Shown in pieces: positions 46,954 to 58,509 of a stretch of 64,000 nucleotides of DNA. The first letter of the stretch is position 1. Each line of letters opens with the position of its first letter. This DNA comes from Aminithiophilus ramosus (GTDB taxonomy: Bacteria; Synergistota; Synergistia; Synergistales; Aminithiophilaceae): assembly GCF_018069705.1 (NCBI RefSeq), contig NZ_CP072943.1, forward strand, positions 806,001 to 870,000, written 5' to 3'. The notes under the pieces are model-generated. The model was not told where the DNA came from. It searched no databases and was given only the letters and a program-made list of their open reading frames with translations. Both the position numbers and the translations under genes were made by a program.

Positions 46954-48923
46954 TCAGGAGAGGGCCTTTCTCGCGGCCAGGATGTATTTCGAGCGGTCCC
47001 GGGGATCGATCCCCCGGCGAGGCGTCTCGGCCCGGAAATCCTCGGCGCACTCGCGATAGCCCGCGAAGCGGGTCGTCATGCGGGCCCTGCCGCCGGATCG
47101 GGTCCCCAGCAGGACGGGATACTCCATGGAATCGGCGGCGGGCACCGTTCCTGTCACCTGGAACTGGCCGCCGGAGATGAGGGGACTCTCGAACTGGGCC
47201 CTCATCCGCACGAGGTCGCCCAGGATCCGGCTGCCGATCTCCTCGGGAGCGGAGAGGGAAAAAGAAAGAAGAGGCTCGAGCAGCCTCGTCCCGCTCCTGT
47301 CCAGGGCGTCCATGACGCCCATGGCCGTGGCGATGAGGAAATCGGAGGGGCGGGAATGGATCTCGTGATCCTCGCCGTCGACGAGGGTGACCTTCAGGTC
47401 CGTCACCTTCCAGCCCCAGAGCCCCTGTTCGAGGGCGGCAGGAAGGGCCCGCTCCACCTCGCGCTGATACTTGACGTGGATGGCGTCGCCGCTCACCTCG
47501 GAGACGAAGGAGAGGCCCGATCCCCTCTCGGCGGGCTCGACGCGAAAGGTCATGACGGCCCAGCAGGGTTTGGGAAGGGTGTACTCCACGTGGCCCTCGG
47601 CGACCTTCAGCGGCGTCTCTCTGTAGAGGGTCGACGGCTGCTCGAAGGAGACGGCCAGGCCGAAGCGACGCCGGAGAAGGCTTTCGAGTATCTGCGTCTG
47701 CATGAGACCGGCGATGCGGATGTGGAGTTCCCCTCTCTCGGCGTCGAAGCCGAAGTGGAGGAAGGGGTCTTCCTCGTCGAGGATGCGCAGGGCCTCAATG
47801 AGTTCGGGGAGGCGGTCGGCCTCGCCGGGGACGACGCGGACGCGGAAAAGCGGCTCCAGAAGCCTGGCGGGGCGTGGAACGGCCGAGGGATCTCCCAGAA
47901 CATCGCCTGCCATGGCCCCCTCAGCCCCGACAGGAGGACGATATCGCCGGCCGAGCCGCCGTTGCCCTCTTCGAAGCGGCAGCCTCGAGCCTTGCGGACG
48001 AAGGTCACCTTTTCCTCGCTCTCGCGGGTGGCATTGCGGACCCGATCGCGCGTGGACAGGGCCCCCTCGAAAATCCGCGCGTAACAGAGGCGCCCCAGGG
48101 CGGCGTCGTGATCCACCTTGAAGACAAGCCCCGAAAGGGGGTTTTCCGCCCTGCCCGAGGCGGCGGGAAGATAGAGGACGATGGCGTCGAGAAGTTCCTC
48201 GACGCCGAATCCCTCCAGGGCTGCGCCGAAGAGGACGGGATGGAGGTCCCCTCTGCGCGCCACCTCGACGAGCCTGGCGTCCAGCTCGGCCGCGGAGAAG
48301 GACTCCCCATCGAGGAAGCGCGTCATGATCGTCTCGTCGGCATCGGCCAGGGCTTCCAGGACCGTCTCGGCAGCCTCGGGCCCTTCCCCTTCGGGCCAGA
48401 GAGACACGAGACGGAGACCCGTCTGACGGTCCCCCTCGACGCGCTGAAGGGGAAGGATCGAGGGCGTCAGGAGCCTTCCGATCTCATCGACGACCCTTTC
48501 CGGATCGGCGCCCATGCGATCAATCTTGTTGACGAAAAAAAGGGTGGGGAGCCCCATGGCCCGAAGGGCCTGCCAGACGGCCTCCGTCTGGGCCTGGACG
48601 CCCTCCACGGCAGAAAGAAGGACCACGGCCCCGTCCAGAGGTTGAAGAGACCTTTCCACTTCGGCCGAGAAGTCGACGTGGCCCGGCGTATCGACGAGAT
48701 TGACGAGGCTCCCCTGCCAGACGAGGGAGGCCAGGGCGGCACGGACCGAGATGCCCCTCTCCCGCTCGACGTCGAGCCTGTCCGTGCTGGCCGTCCCCTC
48801 GTCGACGCTTCCGAGTTTCTTGATGGCCCCGGACCGGAAGAGAAGGCCCTCGGCGAGAGTCGTCTTACCGGCGTCGACGTGGGCGAAGATGCCGATGTTC
48901 CTGATTTCAGCCTTCCCATCCAT
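46954..48923 (-). pseudogene. TetM-like ribosomal protection GTPase, frameshifted
   Basis: Two frames of one gene. The first (48923 to about 47915) holds an EF-G-type GTPase: [17 protein letters not shown] and NKIDR. The second (about 47913 to 46954) holds the remaining EF-G domains and ends with SRIDKVRYMF-like RSKYILAARKAL, as in TetM-class proteins. They join if the GGGGG run at about 47917-47921 had six Gs. Full length would be about 656 aa, the TetM size. The family removes tetracycline from ribosomes; many anaerobes carry chromosomal relatives of uncertain phenotype. The sequence is diverged from classic tet(M) and not a recent copy. Confidence 0.88.
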
Positions 48924-49193
48924 CGTGGAGGAAAACCCCTTTCCCTTTCTTCAAGGCCCGCTCCGTCCCGTCGCGATCTTCCGCGCCAGGACCAGAGCCG
49001 CCTCCTTTTGCTTTTTCCATATGGCCGCCCGAGGCCTTTGCGGGGAAATCTTCCTGCCGGCGAAGCCCCTTCCGGGGGCGGATCTTTTGATCGCCTGTTC
49101 CGAATCGAGCAATTGTATCGCTTCCAAAAAGAGCGCCGAGCCCGAGGGCTTGCTAAAATAGGAGGACCATGTCACGAAAGGGGACGAGAGGGA
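48924..49193. other. intergenic before ilvE
   Basis: No gene supported. A short ATG frame at 49169 with its own GGAGG overlaps the start of ilvE in another frame and is probably chance. Confidence 0.4.
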
Positions 49194-50222
49194 ATGAGCA
49201 AGACCGTCAACATCGACTGGAAAACGCTCGGCTTCAAATACATCAAGACGGACCTGCGCTACGTCGCGAGATGGAAAGAGGGCCGGTGGGACAGGGGAGA
49301 GCTGGTCGAAGACAACACCCTTCGCATCAGCGAGGGCTCGACGGCCCTTCATTACGGCCAGACCTGCTTCGAAGGGCTTAAAGCTTACCGCACAAAAGAG
49401 GGAAAGATACAGCTCTTCCGCCCCGACGCGAACGCGAGGCGCCTCCAGGAGAGCTGCCGCCGTCTGCTCATGCCCGAGGTCCCCATGGAGACCTTCATCG
49501 ACGCCTGCATGCAAGTCGTCAGGGCCAACGAGCACTACGTGCCCCCCTACGGCACCGGCGCCACCCTCTATCTCCGCCCCTACATGATCGGCGTCGGCGA
49601 CAACATCGGCGTCGCACCGGCCCCGGAGTACATCTTCTCCGTCTTCTGCATACCCGTGGGGGCCTACTTCAAGGGAGGAATGGTCCCCGTCAACTTCACC
49701 GTCTCCGATCACGACAGGGCGGCCCCTCACGGAACGGGCGCCGTCAAGGTCGGCGGCAACTACGCCAGCAGCCTCATGCCCCACCACCTGGCCGCGGAGA
49801 AGGGCTTCGCCGACTGCATCTACCTCGACCCCGCGACGCGGACGAAGATCGAAGAGGTGGGAGCGGCCAACTTTTTCGGCATCACCGCCGACGAGACTTT
49901 CGTCACGCCCCAGTCGCCCTCGATCCTGCCCAGCATAACCCGGGCCTCCCTGGTCCGCGTGGCCAAGGACTACCTGGGCATGAAAGCCGAGGAGCGGGAC
50001 GTCTACATCGACCAATTGGACCAGTTTACCGAGGCCGGAGCCTGTGGCACGGCCGCCGTCATCACCCCCATAGGGGGCATCGAATACAAGGGGCAGCTCC
50101 ACGTCTTCTACAGCGAAAAAGAGGTGGGCCCCGTCACGAAAAAGCTCTATGACACGCTCTGCGGCATCCAGTTCGGAGAAAAAGAGGCGCCTGAGGGCTG
50201 GATCTACGAGGTCGAGATCTAG
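49194..50222 (+). CDS. ilvE: branched-chain amino acid aminotransferase
   Basis: 342 aa, fold-type IV PLP enzyme. The PLP lysine is K185 in [10 protein letters not shown] and [10 protein letters not shown] marks the N-terminal domain. It interconverts Leu/Ile/Val and their 2-oxo acids, which links to amino-acid fermentation. The start at 49194 follows GAGAGGGA and matches the family N-terminus; the open frame upstream belongs to antisense of the TetM-like gene. Confidence 0.95.
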   Translation: MSKTVNIDWKTLGFKYIKTDLRYVARWKEGRWDRGELVEDNTLRISEGSTALHYGQTCFEGLKAYRTKEGKIQLFRPDANARRLQESCRRLLMPEVPMETFIDACMQVVRANEHYVPPYGTGATLYLRPYMIGVGDNIGVAPAPEYIFSVFCIPVGAYFKGGMVPVNFTVSDHDRAAPHGTGAVKVGGNYASSLMPHHLAAEKGFADCIYLDPATRTKIEEVGAANFFGITADETFVTPQSPSILPSITRASLVRVAKDYLGMKAEERDVYIDQLDQFTEAGACGTAAVITPIGGIEYKGQLHVFYSEKEVGPVTKKLYDTLCGIQFGEKEAPEGWIYEVEI

Positions 50223-50611
50223 AACCTGCCGACGGCAACGGGGCGGGGGAGACGTTTCGGCCGTGAGGTCGGGCGCCTCCCCCGGAGGTAACGGACAGGG
50301 AGTAAAGGCAAGCCTGAGCCGAGGATCATCGAAGGCCGCCCGTCTCCGGCTTGCCTCCTTCCTGTCGGAACTTCGGAAAAAACCCGCGATAGGCCCCGGT
50401 CCGCCGAACAAAGCGACCGACGAAGCCCCGCCAGTCGCAAAGATCGCTCCGGTCCCTCCGTAGCCTCTTCCCTCCGTCGGAAAGAGGCCACGAAAAGAGG
50501 GTTCGAAAAAACGCCCTGCCCCGTCGACCGATTTTCGTCACGGCAGGGAAAAGACGAAAAACCGCCGATCGCCTCGGACGTGCCCACCGACCCCAAGGGA
50601 AGGATACTTCG
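50223..50611. other. 389-bp stretch without gene
   Basis: Contains a long-loop inverted repeat GGCAAGCC (50307-50314) with GGCTTGCC (50348-50355), a possible weak terminator of ilvE. Nothing else was recognised. Confidence 0.4.
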
Positions 50612-50751
50612 ATGGCACAAGACATGTCGCAGGAAAGCCAGGACTTCACAAAAGGGGGAAGGCGCGATCCCGCCCCCCTCTCATCCTCTCGGCAAGCCGC
50701 GCCACGGACATTCCCGCCTTCTACCTCCCCTGGTTCCTGAAACGCCTCGAC

Positions 50752-51618
50752 ATGGGCCATCTGACCCGGATCAACCCCTTCAGCGGAAAAAGGCACTCCG
50801 TCGACCTCACGCACGCCCGCGCCGTCGTCTACTGGTCCAAAAACCCCGGCCCCCTTCTGGAGCACCTCGACGAAGCGGAACGCCGCCTCCCCTTCTACGT
50901 CCAGTTCACCCTCAACGACTACGAGAGGGAAGGCCTCGAACCGGGCCTTCCCCCTCTGCAGAAACGCATCGACACCTTCCGTCGCCTCGCCGACAGGCTG
51001 GGAAGGGAACGTCTCGTCTGGCGCTTCGACCCCCTCATCCTGACCGGAAGGCTCGACGCGGCGGCCCTTCTGGAAAAAGTCCGCCGCCTGAGCGAGGGAA
51101 TCGGCCCCTACACGGAAAAACTCGTCTTCAGCTTCGCCGACATCGCTCCCTACCGCCGCGTCGCCTCGAACCTCCGAAAGGCCGGCCTGGCCTGGCGCGA
51201 TTTCAGCGACGCCGAGAAAGACGAACTGGCCCGGGGCATCGCCGCCTGCTGCCGGAAGGAGTCCCTCGTCGCCGCCACCTGCTGCGAGAAGGACGACTTC
51301 AGCCGCTACGGCATCGTCGCCAACAGCTGCATCGACGGGAACCTGCTCCTGCGCCTCAGGCCCGACGACGCCCTCCTGCGGAAATTCCTCCTCGGCCCCT
51401 CGTCGGGCCGCCAGCTTCCCCTCTTCGGCGGAGAGCCCCCACGCCTTCCGAAAGACAGGGGACAACGCCCTCACTGCCGCTGCGCCCCCAGCAGAGACGT
51501 CGGCACCTACGGGACCTGCCCCCACCTCTGCCTCTACTGCTACGCCAACGGATCGCCGCGGCAGGCCCTGGAGAGGGCTCGCAAGGCCGCAGGCGACATG
51601 GACGCCCTGCTGGAGTGA
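50752..51618 (+). CDS. DUF1848-like protein, N-terminus shifted
   Basis: 288 aa as it stands. The C-terminal Cys cluster (HCRCAPSRDVG, CPHLCLYCYAN) and VYWSKNP, YVQFTLNDY and LVWRFDPL are typical of DUF1848, a radical-SAM-like family of unknown function. The family N-terminus (LILSASRATDIPAFY) lies upstream in the same frame at 50680 onward but has no start codon. An ATG at 50612 with AAGGA reaches it if one C is added to the six-C run at 50673-50678. The real gene therefore probably spans 50612-51618. Confidence 0.8.
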   Translation: MGHLTRINPFSGKRHSVDLTHARAVVYWSKNPGPLLEHLDEAERRLPFYVQFTLNDYEREGLEPGLPPLQKRIDTFRRLADRLGRERLVWRFDPLILTGRLDAAALLEKVRRLSEGIGPYTEKLVFSFADIAPYRRVASNLRKAGLAWRDFSDAEKDELARGIAACCRKESLVAATCCEKDDFSRYGIVANSCIDGNLLLRLRPDDALLRKFLLGPSSGRQLPLFGGEPPRLPKDRGQRPHCRCAPSRDVGTYGTCPHLCLYCYANGSPRQALERARKAAGDMDALLE

Positions 51619-51772
51619 GGCGAAAAAGCCGGGCCGACTCGCACGCGGAAAGCTCCCGGCTGGCCCAGACAATAAAGAGACGACCGGAACAGGAGGAAAG
51701 CCCCTTTTCTCCGGGATTGACCTTGAGACGATCTCTCTCGGCGAGGCATGCCTCCGATACGAATTCTCTTAA

Positions 51773-53016
51773 GGAACCTCTGAAAAAAAGATCCGGCAAG
51801 CTCCAACAGTACCTCTTGGTGGCTGAATTCGTGCGCTGTGTGCCATTTCAGCCTGTCGTGTCAGGCAAGTTGCCTATGTGGAGCTATTCCCGGCTCTTTT
51901 TTGCCTTATGGTTGCCGTTCTGCCGGCTTTTGAAGACACTACGCCCTATCCATCTCCAATAAAAGCCTTCTCACCATGTACAGGTTGGACAGGGCAAAAA
52001 TCACGTGGACATGGCTTGTGTTCTTCTTGAGCCCCTTGTAACGCACCTTGGTGAATCCGAAGACTCGCTTCGCGATCAAAAAGACATGCTCCACCTTTGC
52101 CCTCGTTTTGGACAGCATACGATTGTGAGACTGTTCTTCGTCGGTCAGTTTCCTGTTCCGTGACCCCCTTTTGTTGGTGTTGTCGACGGCATCGGGTGCC
52201 TTTTCCCGGATCGTCTCCGTCTTGCCTATGTAGGCCGAATCTCCCCAGACTCCCTTTTCCGCTCCGTGGAGAAGGTCTCCGACCATCCGGGAGTCGTGGA
52301 CATTCGCCGCCGTGGTCGCGAGGCTGTGGACCAGCTTGCTGTCTTTGTCCACCCCGATGTGGACCTTCATGCCGAAGTAGTACTGGTTCCCTTTCTTTAC
52401 CTGATGCATGTCGGGGTCTCGCTTCTTCTCCTTGTTCTTCGTCGACGAGGGCGCGGCGATGATGGTGGCGTCCATGATGGTTCCCTCGGCAAGACGCAGT
52501 CCTTTCGATTGCAGGTGAGCATCGACCTCACGGAAGATCCGTTTCCCCAGGTCGTGCGCTTCGAGAAGGTGGCGAAACTTGCAGATGGTCGTCTCGTCGG
52601 GGACAGGCTCGTTCCCGAGGTCGATGCCGACGAAGCGCCTCATCGATTCCATGTCGTAGAGGGCTTCTTCCGCTGCCGGGTCGCTGAGGTTGAACCAGCA
52701 CTGGAGAAAGTGGATTCGGAGCATCCGCTCCAATCCAACCGGTGGACGACCTCGTTCGGCCTTGGGATAGAAGGGAGCGATGAGCGCGCAGAGATCCTTC
52801 CAGGGGACCACAGCCTCCATTTCGGAGAGGAACTTCTCCCGCCGGGTAGGCTTCCTGTATCTCTCGAAGGTCTGGGCGTCGGCAAGGGTTTTCTGTCGCT
52901 CCATTTCGTCTCGCACTCCTTGAAAAGGGGATGAGGACATCGGCGCTACAGCTCTATTCTACCAATTACATCATCGCTGATGCGACTTCATGAAAGGCGC
53001 TTTTTTCAGAGGTTCC
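51773..53016 (-). mobile_element. intact IS5-group insertion sequence
   Basis: 1,244 bp. Terminal inverted repeats GGAACCTCTGAAAAAA at the left and the complement at the right, flanked by TTAA on both sides (51769-51772, 53017-53020). This fits the YTAR 4-bp target of the IS5 group. It carries one transposase gene. Confidence 0.95.
51939..52940 (-). CDS. IS5-group transposase
   Basis: 333 aa. Matches the InsH-type layout: LERMLRIHFLQCWFNLSD, DATIIAAPSSTKN with the first Asp, ANVHDSRM with the second, and the Y(2)R(3)E(6)K-type ARVEHVFLIAKRVFGF with Glu. The frame is intact, so the element may be active. Confidence 0.95.
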   Translation of the reverse strand: MSSSPFQGVRDEMERQKTLADAQTFERYRKPTRREKFLSEMEAVVPWKDLCALIAPFYPKAERGRPPVGLERMLRIHFLQCWFNLSDPAAEEALYDMESMRRFVGIDLGNEPVPDETTICKFRHLLEAHDLGKRIFREVDAHLQSKGLRLAEGTIMDATIIAAPSSTKNKEKKRDPDMHQVKKGNQYYFGMKVHIGVDKDSKLVHSLATTAANVHDSRMVGDLLHGAEKGVWGDSAYIGKTETIREKAPDAVDNTNKRGSRNRKLTDEEQSHNRMLSKTRAKVEHVFLIAKRVFGFTKVRYKGLKKNTSHVHVIFALSNLYMVRRLLLEMDRA

Positions 53017-53136
53017 TTAACATCCCTGTGACGGGAGCCACAGGACGAGCTCTCCGCGGTCAAAGCCGCGATCGGCCAGGTGAAGAATCCCTCTACCGAA
53101 TGCGCGAAAGATCGTGCATGTCCTCTACCTCAGCCC

Positions 53137-54360
<1,224 letters not shown>

Positions 54361-54730
54361 TTGACGCCGCCGGTCACGATCGGAGCCTGTCTGCCGTAAC
54401 CGCGTGCCCCTTTCCCCAAGCGGGCCAAATCCCCGACGCCGAAGAAAATTTGGGTCGGATTTTAAAATTTAAATTTCATTCTTCGTCTGCTTCCTCTATC
54501 GTCCAGTTGGGGTATCAAGGTGGAGAAACTCCCCTCTCTTCAGCTTCATCGACCTCCATGACACTTTAGCCCCCATCACCTCGATGAAGGTAGCGCGATT
54601 CTCTCAAAATATTGCCTATTCGTTCGAGTATCTGGGGAATTTGCCTCCTGTGGGTTTCCTGTGCTATCTTCCGTGGGCGACCTTACGACGAGCCGGACAG
54701 GCCCAAGGAGAACGCAAGAGGAATGATGCC
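54361..54730. other. divergent regulatory region before the AraC gene
   Basis: Contains an AT-rich core around 54449-54490 with TTAAAATTTAAATTT, a likely promoter/operator zone for the regulator and the reductase. No separate gene. Confidence 0.5.
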
Positions 54731-55666
54731 ATGAAGCTGGCTCTTGAGAAGCTGAGAAAAGACATTGCCCGATGGACCGATCGAGAAGAGCGGCGCGCGA
54801 CAGCCATACCGGACCTGTCCCTCGTCCGACGAGAGGAGCCTACGGCTCCGAGCAGCGGCCTCTATGAACCGAGCGTCTGCGTGGTAGCTCAGGGCGCAAA
54901 GCGGGTGATCCTCGGCGACGACACGTACACCTACGACGCCCATCACTATCTGATCACATCCGTTCACTTGCCCACCATCGTCCAGATCATCGATGCGAGC
55001 GAGGAAAAGCCCTATATGGGGCTCGTCCTGAGGCTCGACCTGCGCGAGGTTTCGCAACTCATGGTGGACAGCAACCTTCCCGCGCCCCGCGCACAGCAAG
55101 CGAGTCGCGGCATGGCCACGGGGGAGATGATACCTCCCCTGCTCGACGCCTTTCAGCGACTCGTCGACCTCCTCGGAAATGAAAGGGACATCCCCATCCT
55201 TGCCCCGATCATCCAGCGAGAAATCCTTTACCGTCTGCTCGTAGGCGATCAGGGCACACGTCTGCGCCAGATCGCGTCGGCAGGAAGCCGGAGCCGGCAG
55301 ATCGCTCAGACGATCGAGTGGCTGAGGGAAAACTTCTCCTCCTCTCTGCGCGTCGACGATCTTGCGGCCAGGGCGGGCATGAGCGCCTCGACCTTCCACC
55401 ATCACTTCCGATCGTTGACCGCCCTGAGTCCCCTGCAATTCCAAAAACAGCTACGCCTGCAGGAGGCCAGGCGGCTGATGCTTGCGGAACATCTGGACGC
55501 GACAACCGCGGCATTCCAGGTCGGCTACGAGAGTCCTTCCCAATTCAATCGGGAGTACGGCCGCCTCTTCGGTGCCCCGCCACGGCGAGACATCACCAAC
55601 CTCCGCCGTATGGCAGTCGGTCAGGAAAGGGACAGCCAGAGGAATGACCTTCGGGAAAGGAATTGA
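54731..55666 (+). CDS. AraC-family transcriptional regulator (AraC_N type)
   Basis: 311 aa. The N-terminal AraC_N cupin-like domain has YEPSVCVVAQGAKRVILGD and YLITSVHLPT. The C-terminal double helix-turn-helix has DLAARAGMSASTFHHHFR and VGYESPSQFNREYGRLFG. It is the type represented by YqhC. The ATG at 54731 with GAGGA upstream is chosen over the longer frame from 54584. It is divergent from the iron-ADH remnant and aldo/keto reductase, its probable targets. Confidence 0.92.
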   Translation: MKLALEKLRKDIARWTDREERRATAIPDLSLVRREEPTAPSSGLYEPSVCVVAQGAKRVILGDDTYTYDAHHYLITSVHLPTIVQIIDASEEKPYMGLVLRLDLREVSQLMVDSNLPAPRAQQASRGMATGEMIPPLLDAFQRLVDLLGNERDIPILAPIIQREILYRLLVGDQGTRLRQIASAGSRSRQIAQTIEWLRENFSSSLRVDDLAARAGMSASTFHHHFRSLTALSPLQFQKQLRLQEARRLMLAEHLDATTAAFQVGYESPSQFNREYGRLFGAPPRRDITNLRRMAVGQERDSQRNDLRERN

Positions 55667-55990
55667 TCGTCCTGCTTCGCTGCTTTCAAACTCCCTGTCA
55701 CAACAAAATCCTATCCAGCCAACAGATTTTTGATGCTCTATTATAACGACATATTTCAGTCCATAATTACACAAACACCACTATATGCAATATTTTAGAT
55801 TTATAAAAGCATAGACCGCATTGATATTTATCAAAAAATCAATTCGATACATAAGACCAAGAAAGCTATCAATTCATTATTTTTTACAGCTAATACAAAA
55901 AGGGACGACGCCACTCTTTATTCCTTGAAGCCCAATTCGGAAAGACCTGTACCCGAAACCAGAACCCCGAAGACAAAAAGGAGGAAGATG
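55667..55990. other. AT-rich intergenic region
   Basis: About 250 bp (55680-55930) are strikingly AT-rich compared with the rest of the window. No ORF of note. AAGGAGG near the end serves the amidase. Confidence 0.6.
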
Positions 55991-57223
55991 ATGTCCCCAA
56001 GACAACCCGCGCCGTTAGATCCGCACCGTGTCGAGGCTTCCGGCGCTTTCGTCGAGGTCTTCTCGCTGGAGCCCTTCCAAAGCGGGGCGCTCGACGGCCT
56101 TTGTTTTACGGTCAAGGACAACATCCATATCGGAGGGCACAGGACCTCCTTCGGCAGTCCCGCCTGGCGCGACAGTCACCCCGCGCCCCTCCGCAACGCA
56201 ATCTGCGTCGATCAGCTCCTCGCCGCCGGAGCGACCTGCGTCGGGAAGGTCGTGGCCGATGAATTCACCTACAGCCTCGACGGCGAAAACCCCTTCTACG
56301 GAACGCCGCTCAACGCCAAGGCGCCGGACCGCATACCTGGCGGCTCGTCGAGCGGTTCGGCCTCGTCCGTCGCCTGCGGTCTCGCCGACTTCTCCCTGGG
56401 GACCGATTCGGGGGGATCGATTCGCGTTCCCGCAAGCCTTTGCGGCGTATGGGGCATGCGCCCCTCGCTTCACCGGATTTCCGAGGCGGGTGTGCTGCCC
56501 TTCATGCCCAGCGTCAGCACCGTCGGCGTCGTGGCCGCCGACTTCGAGATCCTTCGCCGCGTCATGACCCTTTTACTCCGAACCGGCGACGAGACCACGG
56601 TCCCGATGGAAAGGATCGTCCTCCTCGACGACGCCTTCGCCGTCGCCGACGGGCCCGTCCGGGAAGCGGCGGAAAGAGCGATCGGCGAGCTGGCGACACG
56701 GGCCGGGATCGCCCTCGAGCGGGCCTCTTTTTCCGATATCGTCGGCCGGGAGATGACCCTCTCGGCCTGCAACGAGGAGGCCCTGCGGAATCTGCAGACG
56801 ATGGAATTCGAGAACACCGTCGGCGACTGGATCGAAGGACATCGGCCCGAGCTGGGGTTCGCCTTTTCCATGGCCTACGGCAACGTGAAGTCTTTCGACC
56901 GAGGCCAGGCCATGGCCTCTCTCGCTCTGTGCGAAAGCCTTTTCCGGGAGATCAACCGTTTCTTTCGGGCCGGAACGATCGTCTGTTTCCCCACGACGCC
57001 GACCGTGGCGCCCCTCAGGGACTCTCTCGATAGGCCTCAATCCGTCTGGGATTTCTACGGCCGGACGATGACGACCACGTCTTTTTCAGGAACGGGGCGC
57101 CTGCCCGAGATAGCGGCGCCGCTCCTGTCCGTCGACGGATGCCCCGTCGGACTCTCCTTCGCCGCCGCCCATTACGAGGACGCCTTCCTCCTGAAGGCCC
57201 TCGGCGACCTTCTGAGCGTTTGA
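55991..57223 (+). CDS. amidase signature family hydrolase
   Basis: 410 aa. The Ser-Ser-Lys triad is visible: K42 (FTVKDN), S119 in GGSSSGSA and S143 in TDSGGSIR. Length and architecture match small amidase-signature enzymes such as AtzE-type hydrolases. The second of two ATGs is chosen for spacing to AGGAGG. Substrate unknown. Confidence 0.92.
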   Translation: MSPRQPAPLDPHRVEASGAFVEVFSLEPFQSGALDGLCFTVKDNIHIGGHRTSFGSPAWRDSHPAPLRNAICVDQLLAAGATCVGKVVADEFTYSLDGENPFYGTPLNAKAPDRIPGGSSSGSASSVACGLADFSLGTDSGGSIRVPASLCGVWGMRPSLHRISEAGVLPFMPSVSTVGVVAADFEILRRVMTLLLRTGDETTVPMERIVLLDDAFAVADGPVREAAERAIGELATRAGIALERASFSDIVGREMTLSACNEEALRNLQTMEFENTVGDWIEGHRPELGFAFSMAYGNVKSFDRGQAMASLALCESLFREINRFFRAGTIVCFPTTPTVAPLRDSLDRPQSVWDFYGRTMTTTSFSGTGRLPEIAAPLLSVDGCPVGLSFAAAHYEDAFLLKALGDLLSV

Positions 57224-57229
57224 TTCCGT

Positions 57230-57275
57230 CGAGAGCGACAAGGGGGTTCCCATGGGAACCCCCTTGTCGCTCTCG
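57230..57275. terminator. 46-bp perfect palindrome after the amidase gene
   Basis: Perfectly self-complementary from 57230 to 57275 with centre CCCATGGG, starting six bases after the stop. No T-tract. It lies between convergent genes and probably acts on both. Confidence 0.75.
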
Positions 57276-57444
57276 GGCCTTCCGGTGCACATCCCGCTCC
57301 CCGAAGAAGGTCCACAAGACACGAACGGTCGCCCTCCCCCACTCCCCCTGGGAGAAAGGACGGAAGAATGGGGCAACGGGAACCCGGACGGCACCGGATC
57401 TTACGTTCCAGCCGACCCGGAAGGGGCCTGCCCCTCTGTGCCCC

Positions 57445-58509
57445 TTACTTCCAGGCAGAATCGCCTCTCACTTCGCGCAGGCGGAGGAGAAAGGGGGGAA
57501 GGTGCCCTTCGATCCAGAGGGAAAGGGCCTTGCGCCTGCGGTGATACCAGAGCCCGCAGGCCATGACGGCGAGGCCGAAAAGGACGAGAACGAGAGGAAA
57601 GTAGAGGACGTCCTCGAAGACGGACCAGGCCAGATGGCCCAGATAGCCGAAAAAGCCAAGACCGCCCAGGATGAGATAGATCGATCGGTCCAGGGCCGCC
57701 GAGAGGGCGATGAGGCCCAGGTTGATCGATCCGTAGAGGAAACGCCTCAGTTCCGTCCTGCCATCGAGAAGGGAGAGGCCGCCCCAGAAGGCCACGGCAC
57801 CGACGAGGTGGAGCCAGAAGCCGTACTCGGGATCCTCTCTCTTCCGCCTCAGATCCCAGAGGAAGGCAAGAGCCATCAGCGCCAGTCCGAAAAGCAGAGA
57901 GGTCATCCTGTGATCCCTCTTCAGCAGGGACGACAGGTCCATCGTCAGATACCAGAGGGCCAGGGACAAAGGAGCGGCGAGGAAGGAGAACCGGACCCCT
58001 CGGATGACCGCCAGGGCGACGGCGATGGTCGAAAGCTCCATGACGCACCAGCCCGACCGGACCCAGTGGAGGAAGCTGTCGTACTCCCCCGGCGGGGTGC
58101 CCGTCCAGAGCCCCGTAGCCTTCTGGACGCCGTAGGCGAAAAGGGGAGTCAGACAGAGAGCCAGGGAAAAGAGAAGCCCTCCCAGGACGCGCGTCTCCTC
58201 TCGGCCGTAGAAGCGCCGTCCTGCCAGGACGAAAAGCCCGCCGTAGACGGCGGCGACGGAGGCCAGCCCCCAGCCGCCCATGCTCTCCCAGGCGTCGGCG
58301 ACGAACCAGGACAGGGCCGCCAGGACGACGAGGGTTCCCAGGTAGTAGGCGAGGACGGAGAAGGTCGATCCCGACGTCGCCTCCCTCTCCTTCGACCGGG
58401 CCCGCAGAAAGGCCTCCAGCTCGTCCCGCCTCTCGGGGACGAGCAGTCCCCGAGAGAGGGCTTCGTCCACATCGCCGGAAGTTACCGAAAAAAACTCGTC
58501 ATCGCCCAT
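57445..58509 (-). CDS. DUF2157-like multi-pass membrane protein
   Basis: 354 aa. A soluble N-terminal helical part (about 1-55) is followed by about ten membrane segments. Architecture resembles DUF2157 proteins; function unknown. The start at 58509 follows GGAGG with seven bases spacing. Confidence 0.75.
   Translation of the reverse strand: MGDDEFFSVTSGDVDEALSRGLLVPERRDELEAFLRARSKEREATSGSTFSVLAYYLGTLVVLAALSWFVADAWESMGGWGLASVAAVYGGLFVLAGRRFYGREETRVLGGLLFSLALCLTPLFAYGVQKATGLWTGTPPGEYDSFLHWVRSGWCVMELSTIAVALAVIRGVRFSFLAAPLSLALWYLTMDLSSLLKRDHRMTSLLFGLALMALAFLWDLRRKREDPEYGFWLHLVGAVAFWGGLSLLDGRTELRRFLYGSINLGLIALSAALDRSIYLILGGLGFFGYLGHLAWSVFEDVLYFPLVLVLFGLAVMACGLWYHRRRKALSLWIEGHLPPFLLRLREVRGDSAWK

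Noticed and set aside
46643-47050. 135-codon minus ORF between rsgA and the TetM-like gene
   Set aside because: Overlaps the end of the TetM-like gene in another frame and has no ribosome-binding site.
49169-49381. 70-codon ORF with GGAGG overlapping the ilvE start
   Set aside because: Out of frame with ilvE, shadow-like composition and no family match.
50580-51962. 460-codon plus-strand ORF running into the IS element
   Set aside because: Arg/Pro-rich out-of-frame shadow of the DUF1848-like gene.
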